Below are positions 22,951 to 30,657 of a stretch of 64,000 bases of DNA, piece by piece. A program made the position numbers and the translations under genes. Positions within the stretch are counted from its first letter, which is position 1; each line of letters begins with the position of its first letter. The DNA is from Chlorobium sp. N1. Its GTDB lineage: Bacteria; Bacteroidota; Chlorobiia; Chlorobiales; Chlorobiaceae. The notes beneath the pieces were generated by a model. That model was not told where the DNA came from and ran no database searches. It worked only from the letters and a program-made list of their open reading frames with translations. The DNA is taken from positions 434,001 to 498,000 of the forward strand of contig NZ_SJPA01000001.1 of NCBI RefSeq assembly GCF_004332115.1, read 5' to 3'.

Positions 22951-24213
22951 ATGAAACTCAAGCTCGAAAACCACCCCTGCTTCAACGACTCGGCCCGCCA
23001 CAGGTTCGGCCGCATACACCTGCCCGTAGCCCCGAAATGCAACATCCAGTGCAACTACTGCAACCGGAAATTCGACTGCATGAACGAGAGCCGTCCCGGC
23101 GTCACGAGCCGGGTGCTCTCCCCCGGCCAGGCCCTGCACTACCTCAAGGAGGCCGTGGCGCTCACCCCCTCGATCTCGGTGGTCGGCATCGCCGGCCCCG
23201 GCGACCCCTTCGCCAACCCCCTGGAGACCATGGAGACGCTGCGGCTCGTGCGCCGGGAATACCCCGAGATGCTGCTCTGCGTGGCGACCAACGGCCTCGA
23301 ACTGCTCCCCTACATCCCTGAGCTCAAGGAGCTCGAGGTGAGCCACGTCACCATCACCATCAACGCCATCGACCCCGCAGTCGGAGCGGAGATCTACGCC
23401 TGGGTCCGCCATGAGAAGCGCATGCACCGCGACACCGAGGCCGCAGAACTTCTCATCGGCCGCCAGCTCGAAGCGCTCCGGGCACTGAAGGAGGCCGGCA
23501 TCACCGCCAAGGTCAACACCATCATCATCCCCACCGTCAACGACCACCACGTGCAGGACGTCGCACGCCACGTCGCCGGGCTCGGAGCCGACATCCTCAA
23601 CTGCCTCCCCTACTACAACACCAGGGAGACCGTCTTCGAGAACATCGGGGAGCCGCCGGCGGAGATGGTGGCCGAAATCCAGCTTGCCACGAGCGCATAC
23701 CTGCCGCAGATGAAGCACTGCGCCCGCTGCCGCGCCGACGCGGTCGGCATCATCGGCCACCTCAACAGCGAGGCGGTCCAGGCAAAGCTCCTGGAAGCGG
23801 CGGCCCTGCCGAAGAACCCTTCGGACCACCGTCCCTACCTGGCCGTCACGAGCCTCGAAGGGGTGCTCGTCAACCAGCACCTCGGCGACGCCGACCGGTT
23901 CCTCATCTACGGCATGGACCCCAAGACAGGCGACTGCACCCTCGTCGACAGCCGCCCCGCACCGTCACCGGGGGGCGGGCAGCACCGCTGGGAGGCCGTG
24001 GCGGACGTCATCAAGGACTGCCGCACCCTGCTCTGCAGCAGCGCGGGCGACAACCCCACCATGGTACTCAACACCCGCGGGATCGAGGTCATGGTGCTCG
24101 AAGGGGTGATCGAGGACGCCGTCGGCGGCATCTTCCGGGGAGAGGACATCCGCCACATGGCGCGCAACAGCCGCAAGCACGCCTGCACCGGCACGGGAGG
24201 CGGCTGCGGCTGA
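22951..24213 (+). CDS. nifB: NifB, radical SAM FeMo-cofactor core (NifB-co) synthase, with C-terminal NifX-like domain
   Basis: 420 aa. The radical SAM cysteines C30, C34 and C37 lie in KCNIQCNYCNRKFDC, with the NifB-specific NESRPGVTSRVLSP after them. The SAM domain covers about residues 20-290. The last 115 residues (from AVTSLEGVLVNQHLGDADRF to AVGGIFRGEDIRHMA) form a NifX/NafY-like domain. The enzyme fuses two 4Fe-4S clusters and inserts carbide to make the cofactor core. Its ribosome-binding site is GGGAGGAA, and it follows nifN by 18 bp. Confidence 0.96.
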   Translation: MKLKLENHPCFNDSARHRFGRIHLPVAPKCNIQCNYCNRKFDCMNESRPGVTSRVLSPGQALHYLKEAVALTPSISVVGIAGPGDPFANPLETMETLRLVRREYPEMLLCVATNGLELLPYIPELKELEVSHVTITINAIDPAVGAEIYAWVRHEKRMHRDTEAAELLIGRQLEALRALKEAGITAKVNTIIIPTVNDHHVQDVARHVAGLGADILNCLPYYNTRETVFENIGEPPAEMVAEIQLATSAYLPQMKHCARCRADAVGIIGHLNSEAVQAKLLEAAALPKNPSDHRPYLAVTSLEGVLVNQHLGDADRFLIYGMDPKTGDCTLVDSRPAPSPGGGQHRWEAVADVIKDCRTLLCSSAGDNPTMVLNTRGIEVMVLEGVIEDAVGGIFRGEDIRHMARNSRKHACTGTGGGCG

Positions 24214-24266
24214 GAAGAGAGAACGAACCGTCAATCAACCCCAAACCAACAAACAGGACACCGACC

Positions 24267-24575
24267 ATGGACAAACCCAAACACCACATCTTCGTCTGCG
24301 CCAGCTTCCGCGCACAGGGCGCCCCGCAGGGCATCTGCCACAAGAAGGAGTCGCTCTCGCTCATCCCCTACTTCGAGAGCGAGCTTGCCGACCGCGGCAT
24401 GACGGACGTGGCCGTCTCGGCCACCGCCTGCCTGAACCTCTGCGAGAAGGGACCGATCGTCGTCATCTACCCCGAGAACTTCTGGTACGGCGAAATCGAC
24501 AGCGAAGAGAAGGTCGACGAGATCCTCGACGCGCTCGAAGAGGGAGAGGCATGCCTGGCACACATCATCCACTGA
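24267..24575 (+). CDS. Thioredoxin-like [2Fe-2S] ferredoxin, nif-associated
   Basis: A 102-aa thioredoxin-fold ferredoxin with the four expected ligands Cys11, Cys24, Cys55 and Cys59 (HIFVCASFR, GICHKK, ACLNLC). This family includes the Shethna/FeSI-type and NuoE-like ferredoxins and is often found next to nif genes. It may donate electrons to cofactor assembly or protect nitrogenase; I cannot tell which from sequence. It is the last gene of the nif operon, followed by a strong terminator. Confidence 0.92.
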   Translation: MDKPKHHIFVCASFRAQGAPQGICHKKESLSLIPYFESELADRGMTDVAVSATACLNLCEKGPIVVIYPENFWYGEIDSEEKVDEILDALEEGEACLAHIIH

Positions 24576-24588
24576 TTATCCTCAACGC

Positions 24589-24619
24589 GCTGTCTTTTCG
24601 TGATGGAAAGACAGCATTT
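24589..24619 (+). terminator. Rho-independent terminator of the nif operon
   Basis: GCTGTCTTT and AAAGACAGC form a perfect 9-bp stem around a 9-nt loop, followed by ATTTT. It ends the nif transcript 14 bp after the ferredoxin gene and isolates it from the downstream cytochrome/receptor genes. Confidence 0.88.
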
Positions 24620-24625
24620 TCCCCA

Positions 24626-24659
24626 CTATTCGTTATATTCAAGAAGTTATAACGAATAG
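24626..24659. promoter_or_regulatory. Probable ModE (molybdate-responsive) operator
   Basis: Perfect 12-bp inverted repeat: CTATTCGTTATA (24626-24637), 10-nt spacer, TATAACGAATAG (24648-24659). Read as TCGTTATATT-N6-GTTATAACGA it matches closely the established ModE box (TCGCTATATA-N6/7-TATATAACGA). It sits between the nif terminator and the cytochrome gene, ending 23 bp before the ATG, and covers a possible TATATT -10 element, so bound ModE-molybdate would be expected to repress. A ModE gene lies 3 kb downstream. Confidence 0.8.
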
Positions 24660-24682
24660 CAACCGAAAGACGACCGAAACCG

Positions 24683-25114
24683 ATGCCCCACGCCAAACGC
24701 TATAACCAGAAATACATAACGGATTCCCCGGCGGCGCCGCTGATGACGCTGCTGATTGCCGGAACGCTGCTTGCCCCTTCCGATGGGGCCGCGCAGTCAT
24801 CGGGCCCGGAGCTCTACCGGCACCACTGCAGCAGCTGCCACACAATGACGCCGCCTCCGGAAAAAGCCCCGCCGATCGTCGGCCTCGCCCACTTCTACCA
24901 TAAGGCGTTCGAAAAGCGGGAGGACGGGGTACGCCACATCATGGACTTCATCGCCAGCCCCGAACCCGGCAAGTCGAAGCTCCGCGCCCCGGCCATACCC
25001 CGCTTCGGACTGATGCCGCCGGTCGAGCTCACGAAGGAGGAGCTCAGGACCGTCTCGGAATGGCTATGGGACAGCTACGAGCAGGCCTTCGTCCCGCCGG
25101 ACTGCCCTGAATGA
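24683..25114 (+). CDS. Small c-type cytochrome, probably periplasmic or membrane-anchored
   Basis: 143 aa. A basic N-terminus and hydrophobic segment (about residues 19-37) form a signal peptide or anchor. The single haem site is CSSCH (Cys49, Cys52, His53), and Met111 in RFGLMPPVEL is the likely sixth ligand, as in class I cytochromes c. Only the ModE-like operator separates it from the nif terminator, and it lies 72 bp upstream of a TonB-dependent receptor. Family unknown; a role beside an outer-membrane receptor is unusual. Confidence 0.85.
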   Translation: MPHAKRYNQKYITDSPAAPLMTLLIAGTLLAPSDGAAQSSGPELYRHHCSSCHTMTPPPEKAPPIVGLAHFYHKAFEKREDGVRHIMDFIASPEPGKSKLRAPAIPRFGLMPPVELTKEELRTVSEWLWDSYEQAFVPPDCPE

Positions 25115-25186
25115 GCGGCGGCACGGCATTTTTTTTGGCCATCGCTATCACCTGAACAACACAACGCAACCAACCGCACCACACCG

Positions 25187-27421
25187 ATGAAACTGACAGC
25201 CACACCAACCGCACTCGCCCTCACGGCGCTCCTGGCGGCAGGAACCGCCCGGGCCACCGAGGCGCCGCCCGACAGCACCCTCATCCGCTACACCGCCGAA
25301 GAGCTCACCGTCTCGGGAGAGAAGGGCGACATCCTCCGGCAGGTGACCGGAGACGAGTCGAGCATCCTCAACCCGTCGCAGATGTCGGTCTACAAGGTCA
25401 TCAACATGATGCCCTCGCTCAGCCAGCAGAGCGTCGACCCGTACGGCCTCGCCGACATCGTCAACTACCATGAGGCGTTCCGGTTCCGCGGCGTCGAAGC
25501 CACGGCGGGCGGCGTGCCCTCCACCACGGCCAACGTCGAAGGGCTGCCCGTCACCGGCAGGCCGGGCGGCGGAGCGACGATCTACGACCTCGAGAACATG
25601 GAGAACATCACGATCTACTCGGGCGTCATGCCGGCAAACAGGGGGCTCGGCCTTGCCGACGTCGGCGGCAAGATCGAGATGGAGATCAAGCGCCCGCAAG
25701 AGGAGTTCGCGGTCGACGTGAAAGAGAGCGTCGGCAGCAACGATTTCCGGCGCACCTACCTTCGCCTCGACACGGGCGAGATCGGACTGGGCCTGAAGGC
25801 CTTCGTTTCCGGCTCGACGAGCTACGCCGACAAGTGGAAGGGGGAAGGAGCGAGCAACCGCAACAACCTCATGCTGGGCGTTTCGGAAACCTTCAGCGAG
25901 CGCGTCAAGCTTGAAGCCTTCCTCACCTACAGCAAGGGACTGATCCATGCCTACAGGGCCCTGGGCTACAGCGACATCAGCGACCTCGATACCGCCTACA
26001 GCAAGGACTACAGCACCGACCCCACAAGCGTCTGGTACTACGACTACAACAAAAACGAGTTCGAGGACTGGATGGCGATGGCCAACCTCGAGGTGAAGAC
26101 CGGCGAACACTCGACGCTCAACATCAAGCCCTACTACTGGAGCGACAAGGGCTACTACCTTGAAACCGCCACGGCACCCGGCGGCAGCAACTTCATCAAA
26201 CGCTGGGACATCGACCACGACCTGAAGGGCATCCTCACCGAGTATGCGACGAAGATCGGCGACGTCGACATCGATTTCGGGTACCTCTACCACACGCAGG
26301 AGCGGCCGGGACCGCCGACCTCATGGAAAAAATACTCGGTTGTGGGCGGAGAACTGAACTTCACCGGATGGGCGATCCTCTCGAACACCTCCAGCCACGA
26401 GCTGCACGAACCCTTCATCGAAGCCAGATACCGCACCGGCGACTGGACGCTGGAGGGCGGCCTGAAGTATGTCAACTACACCCTGCCCTCCATCATCACC
26501 TACAATACGACGGGCATCGGGGACATCAGCTATGAGGATGCGCTCGCAACGGATCCCGGTATCGTGGCGGCCAAAAGCGCCCTCGACGAAAAACGGTTCA
26601 GCAGGCTCTTCCCGAACCTGACGCTGACCCGTACGCTCAGCGACAACGCCACGGTGCACCTCTCCTACGGGGAGAACTACGTCGCCCATGTCGACATCTA
26701 CCCCTACTACATCTCCAACTACACCGCCTTCAGTGACAAAGACAAAGGCATCACCTTCGAGCAGCTGTGGGACGACCGCGAGATGGAGATCTCGCACAAC
26801 CTGGAGCTCGGCATCGAGCTCTCGGGTGACGACTGGAAGCTCGCGCCGACCCTCTACTACGCCATCCACAGCAACAAGCAGGCGGTGCTCTACGACTCTT
26901 CGATCGACGCCTACTACCCGATGAACGACGCCGACGCCAAGGGATACGGCATCGAGCTCGAGGGGGAGTACCGCCCGTCTTCCAAACTCAAGTGCTACGG
27001 CTCGTTCTCCTGGAACCGCTTCTATTTCGACCAGGAGATCGCCTCCGACGCAACGGGAAATGCGACCATCGACGTCAAGGGAGAGCAGGTGCCCGACGCG
27101 CCTGAATTCATGGCAAAAGGAATCGTAAGCTACCGCCTCGGCGACCTGACGATCTCGCCGGTCGCCCGGTACACTTCGACCCGCTACGGCGACGCGCTCC
27201 ACGAGCAAAAGGTCGACGGCGCGACCCTTTTCGACCTGGACCTCACCTGGAGCCGGCCGATGCTCGGCTTCAAAAACGTCGACTGTTCGCTCTCGTTCAT
27301 AAACATCTTCGACAGGAAGTACGTCAGCATGATCAGCACCTCGGACTACAAGACCCTGAAGACCTCCTACCAGCCCGGAGCGCCCTTCACCCTCATGGCC
27401 ACGCTGGCCTTCCATTACTAG
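25187..27421 (+). CDS. TonB-dependent outer-membrane receptor, candidate molybdenum uptake
   Basis: 744 aa with a signal peptide (residues 1-23, ending ARA). An N-terminal plug domain (about 45-170) contains FRFRGVEATAGGVPSTTANVEGLP. A long beta-barrel follows, ending in aromatic LAFHY as outer-membrane proteins do. The substrate cannot be read from the sequence. Placement between a ModE operator and the modE gene, and next to nif, suggests molybdate, tungstate or a metal chelate. The alternative is an iron chelate needed for nitrogenase. It is followed by a terminator and probably forms an operon with the cytochrome. Confidence 0.93.
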   Translation: MKLTATPTALALTALLAAGTARATEAPPDSTLIRYTAEELTVSGEKGDILRQVTGDESSILNPSQMSVYKVINMMPSLSQQSVDPYGLADIVNYHEAFRFRGVEATAGGVPSTTANVEGLPVTGRPGGGATIYDLENMENITIYSGVMPANRGLGLADVGGKIEMEIKRPQEEFAVDVKESVGSNDFRRTYLRLDTGEIGLGLKAFVSGSTSYADKWKGEGASNRNNLMLGVSETFSERVKLEAFLTYSKGLIHAYRALGYSDISDLDTAYSKDYSTDPTSVWYYDYNKNEFEDWMAMANLEVKTGEHSTLNIKPYYWSDKGYYLETATAPGGSNFIKRWDIDHDLKGILTEYATKIGDVDIDFGYLYHTQERPGPPTSWKKYSVVGGELNFTGWAILSNTSSHELHEPFIEARYRTGDWTLEGGLKYVNYTLPSIITYNTTGIGDISYEDALATDPGIVAAKSALDEKRFSRLFPNLTLTRTLSDNATVHLSYGENYVAHVDIYPYYISNYTAFSDKDKGITFEQLWDDREMEISHNLELGIELSGDDWKLAPTLYYAIHSNKQAVLYDSSIDAYYPMNDADAKGYGIELEGEYRPSSKLKCYGSFSWNRFYFDQEIASDATGNATIDVKGEQVPDAPEFMAKGIVSYRLGDLTISPVARYTSTRYGDALHEQKVDGATLFDLDLTWSRPMLGFKNVDCSLSFINIFDRKYVSMISTSDYKTLKTSYQPGAPFTLMATLAFHY

Positions 27422-27460
27422 CGTTTCTCCGCAGTGCCTGTTCTTTCCTCGTTTGCACCT

Positions 27461-27490
27461 CCCGGCGTTTCTCCGGCGCCGGGATTTTTT
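27461..27490 (+). terminator. Rho-independent terminator after the TonB-dependent receptor
   Basis: CCCGGCG (27461-27467) pairs with CGCCGGG (27477-27483), followed by ATTTTTT. It lies 39 bp after the receptor stop codon. Confidence 0.88.
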
Positions 27491-27571
27491 ATAGGACGGA
27501 AAGAGCCGCACCATGGCGAAAATCAAAAAAAATCGCAGCCGGGCCCTAAATCCAGCTGTTGAACGCCTCGA

Positions 27572-27600
27572 TTGCCCTATATTTGAACTGATGTATAATG
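27572..27600 (+). promoter_or_regulatory. Promoter of modE with an imperfect ModE-like palindrome
   Basis: TTGCCC (27572-27577), a 16-bp spacer and TATAAT (27594-27599) form a good sigma-70-type promoter. CCCTATATTT and ATGTATAATGG around it form a degraded inverted repeat resembling half-sites of the operator at 24626, which would allow autoregulation. The operator part is weak. Confidence 0.5.
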
Positions 27601-27639
27601 GAGCTAATACCTACGAACGAAGCAGAAGCAGGGAACACC

Positions 27640-28452
27640 ATGGCCAAATGCATGCACGACGAAATCGGGCTCGAGGGCGACATCTGGTTCCAGAAGGACA
27701 GGAACCGCTTCCTCGGCGGAGACCGGATAGCACTTCTGGACAAGATCGAGGAGCTCGGCTCCATCAACAGCGCCGCCAAGGCGGTGGGCATCAGCTACAA
27801 GACCGCCTGGCACCTGGTCAACATGATGAACAACCTCTCCGAAAAGCCGCTGGTCGAACGCACCGCCGGAGGCAAGGGAGGAGGGGGCACCGTCCTCACC
27901 CGTGAAGGCAAAAAAGTGCTCGAACAGTTCAGGGTGGTGCAGGAGGAACACCGCAAATACCTGCAGAACCTTGAAGCACGGCTCGGCAACACGCGTCAGC
28001 TCCATCAATTCCTAAAAATGATCTCCATGAAAATCAGCGCACGCAACGTCTTCTCCGGCACCGTCGAGCAAATCACGCTCGGAGCCGTCAACGCGGAAGT
28101 GGTCATCAAGCTTTCCGGCGGAGCCCTCATCACCTCCATCATCACCAACGGCGCGGTCAGGAACCTGGCGCTCAAGGAGGGCATGAGCGCCTACGCCATC
28201 ATCAAGGCCAGCTCCATCATCATCGGCAAGGACCTGCACGACGCCCACCTCAGCACCCGCAACCTCATGTGCGGCACCATCTCGAAACTGATCGAGGGCC
28301 CGGTCAGCACCGAGGTCGACGTGGAGATCGGCGGAGGGAACGTCATCTCGGCCATCATCACCCACGGCAGCTCCGAGCGGCTCGGCCTCAAGGAGGGCGG
28401 GCACGCCTGCGCGGCATTCAAGGCTTCGAGCGTCATCCTCGGCGTGAACTGA
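27640..28452 (+). CDS. modE: ModE, molybdate-responsive transcriptional regulator
   Basis: 270 aa, close to E. coli ModE. The N-terminal LysR-type winged helix (about residues 28-95) includes KIEELGSINSAAKAVGISYKTAW and ERTAGGKGGGGTVLT. Two C-terminal Mop/TOBE molybdate-binding domains follow (about 128-195, ISARNVFSGTVEQI; about 203-268, LSTRNLMCGTISKLI). The frame is open from 27598, but ATG 27640 has AGGGA 6 bp upstream and gives the family start. It binds molybdate as a dimer and then DNA; a likely target lies at 24626-24659. No modABC genes are in the window. Confidence 0.95.
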   Translation: MAKCMHDEIGLEGDIWFQKDRNRFLGGDRIALLDKIEELGSINSAAKAVGISYKTAWHLVNMMNNLSEKPLVERTAGGKGGGGTVLTREGKKVLEQFRVVQEEHRKYLQNLEARLGNTRQLHQFLKMISMKISARNVFSGTVEQITLGAVNAEVVIKLSGGALITSIITNGAVRNLALKEGMSAYAIIKASSIIIGKDLHDAHLSTRNLMCGTISKLIEGPVSTEVDVEIGGGNVISAIITHGSSERLGLKEGGHACAAFKASSVILGVN

Positions 28453-28483
28453 ACGACGAAGCGCGCATAACCCGCCCCACCGG

Positions 28484-28504
28484 AGCCCCCGCACGACGGG
28501 GGCT
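28484..28504 (+). terminator. Hairpin terminator after modE
   Basis: AGCCCCCG and CGGGGGCT form a perfect 8-bp stem with a 5-nt loop. The downstream sequence (TCGCCCTTTA) is only weakly T-rich, so termination may be partial. Confidence 0.55.
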
Positions 28505-28589
28505 TCGCCCTTTAAGTTGGCAACCACCCGAAGAAGGGATATCTTGTCCCCCTGTCAAGAACAACAAGGAATCCGGGTAACAGCGCCAA

Positions 28590-29609
28590 TTGAACCTTTC
28601 ACCAGAAAACATTCCCCCGCTTGAGGACCGCTACCGGCGGAAGATCAGCTACGCCCGCATAGCCGTCACGCGCTCCTGCAACCTGCGCTGCTCATACTGC
28701 ATGCGCGAAGAGCACGAAAACGGCCAACCCTCCGAGATGATGAGCTACGCCGAAATCGGCTCCATCATCGAGGCCCTGGCCTCGATGGGGGTCGAAAAAG
28801 TGCGCCTCACCGGCGGCGAGCCGCTCCTGCGCCGGGACATCTCCGATATCGTCCGCAGGGCAAAACAGACTCCCGGGATTCGGCGCGTCACCCTCACCAC
28901 CAACGGCCTCCTGCTCGACCGGCATCTGGACGGGCTGATCGAAGCGGGCATCGACGCACTCAACGTGAGCATCGATTCGCTCGATGCGCTGCGTTTCCGG
29001 GAGATCACGCGCCGCGACGAATTCGGGCGGGTGAAGGCGAACCTCGACCGGCTCATCTCGCTCGGCACGATACCGGTGAAGGTGAACGTGGTGATGCTGC
29101 GCAGCATCAACGACCAGGAGCTCCCCGCCTTCATAGAACTGACGAGGGACAACCCCGTCACCGTCCGCTTCATGGAGCTGCAGCCCTTCGACGACCACCA
29201 GATCTGGAGAACGGGAAAGTTCCTCGGCATGGACAAAATCCGCGAGCGCCTGCTCGAGCTCCATCCCGAAATGGAGGAGCTGCAAGGGTCGGGAACGCAG
29301 TACTACAGCTTCCGCCTTCCGGAACACAGGGGATCCGTCGCCATCATTCCGGCCTACACCCGAAACTTCTGCCAGAGCTGCAACCGCATCCGCATCACGG
29401 CCGGAGGCCGGGCGATGAGCTGTCTCTACGAAAAGAAAGGAACGGACCTTTTTGAGGTCCTCAGGAGCGGTACGGGAAATGAAGCGGAACGGCAGGATGC
29501 GCTGCGAGCGCTCTTCAGAGAGTGCATCGCCTCGAAGCCCGAAGACGGAAGGAAGATAAAGGATGCCGGCAGCTCTGCCGGCACGAGCATGTCGGAAATC
29601 GGAGGCTAG
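28590..29609 (+). CDS. moaA: GTP 3',8-cyclase MoaA (molybdenum cofactor biosynthesis)
   Basis: A 339-aa radical SAM enzyme. The N-terminal CNLRCSYCM cluster, the LTGGEPLLRRD motif and the C-terminal second cluster (FCQSCNRIRITAGGRAMSC) are diagnostic of MoaA, which with MoaC converts GTP to cyclic pyranopterin monophosphate. TTG at 28590 is the only possible start: an in-frame TAA lies 12 bp upstream and the next ATG is inside the catalytic domain. The C-terminus lacks the usual GG ending but is followed by a short Ser/Gly tail. It converges on the MOSC gene. Confidence 0.93.
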   Translation: MNLSPENIPPLEDRYRRKISYARIAVTRSCNLRCSYCMREEHENGQPSEMMSYAEIGSIIEALASMGVEKVRLTGGEPLLRRDISDIVRRAKQTPGIRRVTLTTNGLLLDRHLDGLIEAGIDALNVSIDSLDALRFREITRRDEFGRVKANLDRLISLGTIPVKVNVVMLRSINDQELPAFIELTRDNPVTVRFMELQPFDDHQIWRTGKFLGMDKIRERLLELHPEMEELQGSGTQYYSFRLPEHRGSVAIIPAYTRNFCQSCNRIRITAGGRAMSCLYEKKGTDLFEVLRSGTGNEAERQDALRALFRECIASKPEDGRKIKDAGSSAGTSMSEIGG

Positions 29610-30040
29610 GCTTCGTCGATCTTCATGCCGGGCTCGACCCGACCCCCCTCGAGGACACGCGAGAAGATCCCCTCTTTCGGCATGATGCATTCGCCGGTCG
29701 CCACCTGGATGGGACATCCCCCGTTATGGCACTCCTTGCCGATCTGGGTGATCTCGAGCACCACCCCGCCCTCGAGCTTCAGCCGGTCGCCGACCGAGAG
29801 GGCCGAAAGATCGAACCCGCGGGTCACCAGGTTCTCGGCGAACATCCCATGGCTGAGTTCGGGCATTTTCGTGCGCATCCTGTCGATGCTCTCTCCGGCG
29901 AGCAGCGACACCTGGCGGTGCCAGTCGCCGGCGTGGGCGTCACCCTCGATCCCCCAGCCCTTGCGGAACTCCGCACGCTCCACCGGTGACTTCAACTCCC
30001 CTTTCTCGCTGCTCAGGCAGACCGCTTCGATATGTCCCAT
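29606..30040 (-). CDS. MOSC-domain protein
   Basis: 144 aa, essentially a single MOSC domain: RAEFRKGWGIEGDAHAGDWHRQVSLLA, AENLVTRGFDLSALSVGDRL and the invariant cysteine region GKECHNGGCPIQ. Single-domain MOSC proteins act in molybdenum-cofactor-linked sulfur chemistry, and family members without a MoaC fusion are common in anaerobes. ATG 30040 gives the family start MGHIEAVCLS. Its stop TAG lies within the same CTAG as the moaA stop. Confidence 0.88.
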   Translation of the reverse strand: MGHIEAVCLSSEKGELKSPVERAEFRKGWGIEGDAHAGDWHRQVSLLAGESIDRMRTKMPELSHGMFAENLVTRGFDLSALSVGDRLKLEGGVVLEITQIGKECHNGGCPIQVATGECIMPKEGIFSRVLEGGRVEPGMKIDEA

Positions 30041-30148
30041 GACCGGAAGATTTTCAGGTTGGCATGGGGGAGGCCCTCCCGGGACCAGCCCCACACAAAA
30101 AATTCACTGGTAATAAACGCAATCGCTTGGAAAAAGCGAAAAAATGTA

Positions 30149-30162
30149 TTAACAATTGTTAA
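30149..30162. promoter_or_regulatory. Perfect 14-bp palindrome TTAACAATTGTTAA upstream of DUF4395-metY
   Basis: Fully self-complementary, 24 bp before the DUF4395 start and inside an AT-rich stretch that contrasts with the GC-rich surroundings. A plausible operator for an unknown dimeric regulator of the DUF4395-metY pair; no binding protein can be named. Confidence 0.45.
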
Positions 30163-30186
30163 CAACGCAACAAAAAAAAGGATCCG

Positions 30187-30654
30187 ATGCAACAGAACAA
30201 ACAAAAGAGCCTCAACGAAGCAGGCATTCCGATGCCCATAGTAACCCTGAACCGCGCCCTGCTGCTCGGAGGCGTCCTGGCCGCAGGAGCGTTCAACGAG
30301 CCGCTCATCACGACGGCGCTCGTCCTCGTCATCCTCCCGGCCGTAATCTTCGGCAGGAAAGCGAGCCCCGTCTTCATCCTCGGCACCATGCTCTTCGGAG
30401 AGGGCCGGGAAGGTGCGGAAACCGAAAACCCGAAACTGATGCGCTTCAACAACGCGATCGCCCTCATCCTCCTCACAGGGGCCCAGGCCGCATTCCTTGC
30501 CGGAGCGCCCGCTGTGGGCTGGGCCCTCTCGGGAGTCGTCGCCATAGCCGCGGCGATGGCCCTCGGCGGGTTCTGCTTCGGCTGCGTGCTGTTTTACCGA
30601 TTCAATCTTGAACGCCACAGACTGCTGGCAAAAACCCCATCCATAAAGCGATAA
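30187..30654 (+). CDS. DUF4395 membrane protein
   Basis: 155 aa with about four hydrophobic segments. PMPIVTLNRALLLGG near the N-terminus and a C-terminal GGFCFGCVLFYRF with two cysteines three apart are typical of DUF4395, a family often found near sulfur-metabolism genes. The function is unknown. Its AAGGA ribosome-binding site is good, and its stop lies 3 bp before the metY start, so the two are co-translated. Cys-x2-Cys at a membrane surface could support thiol chemistry, but this is inference. Confidence 0.82.
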   Translation: MQQNKQKSLNEAGIPMPIVTLNRALLLGGVLAAGAFNEPLITTALVLVILPAVIFGRKASPVFILGTMLFGEGREGAETENPKLMRFNNAIALILLTGAQAAFLAGAPAVGWALSGVVAIAAAMALGGFCFGCVLFYRFNLERHRLLAKTPSIKR

Positions 30655-30657
30655 GCC

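Noticed and set aside
21523-23880. 785-codon open frame on the minus strand across nifN and nifB
   Set aside because: It lies wholly antisense to two strongly recognisable nif genes and its translation shows no domain, only V/D/A/G/R-rich composition typical of mirror frames in GC-rich DNA.
30057-30075. Sigma-54-like TTGGCATG upstream of DUF4395
   Set aside because: No TTGC-type -12 element at the required spacing.
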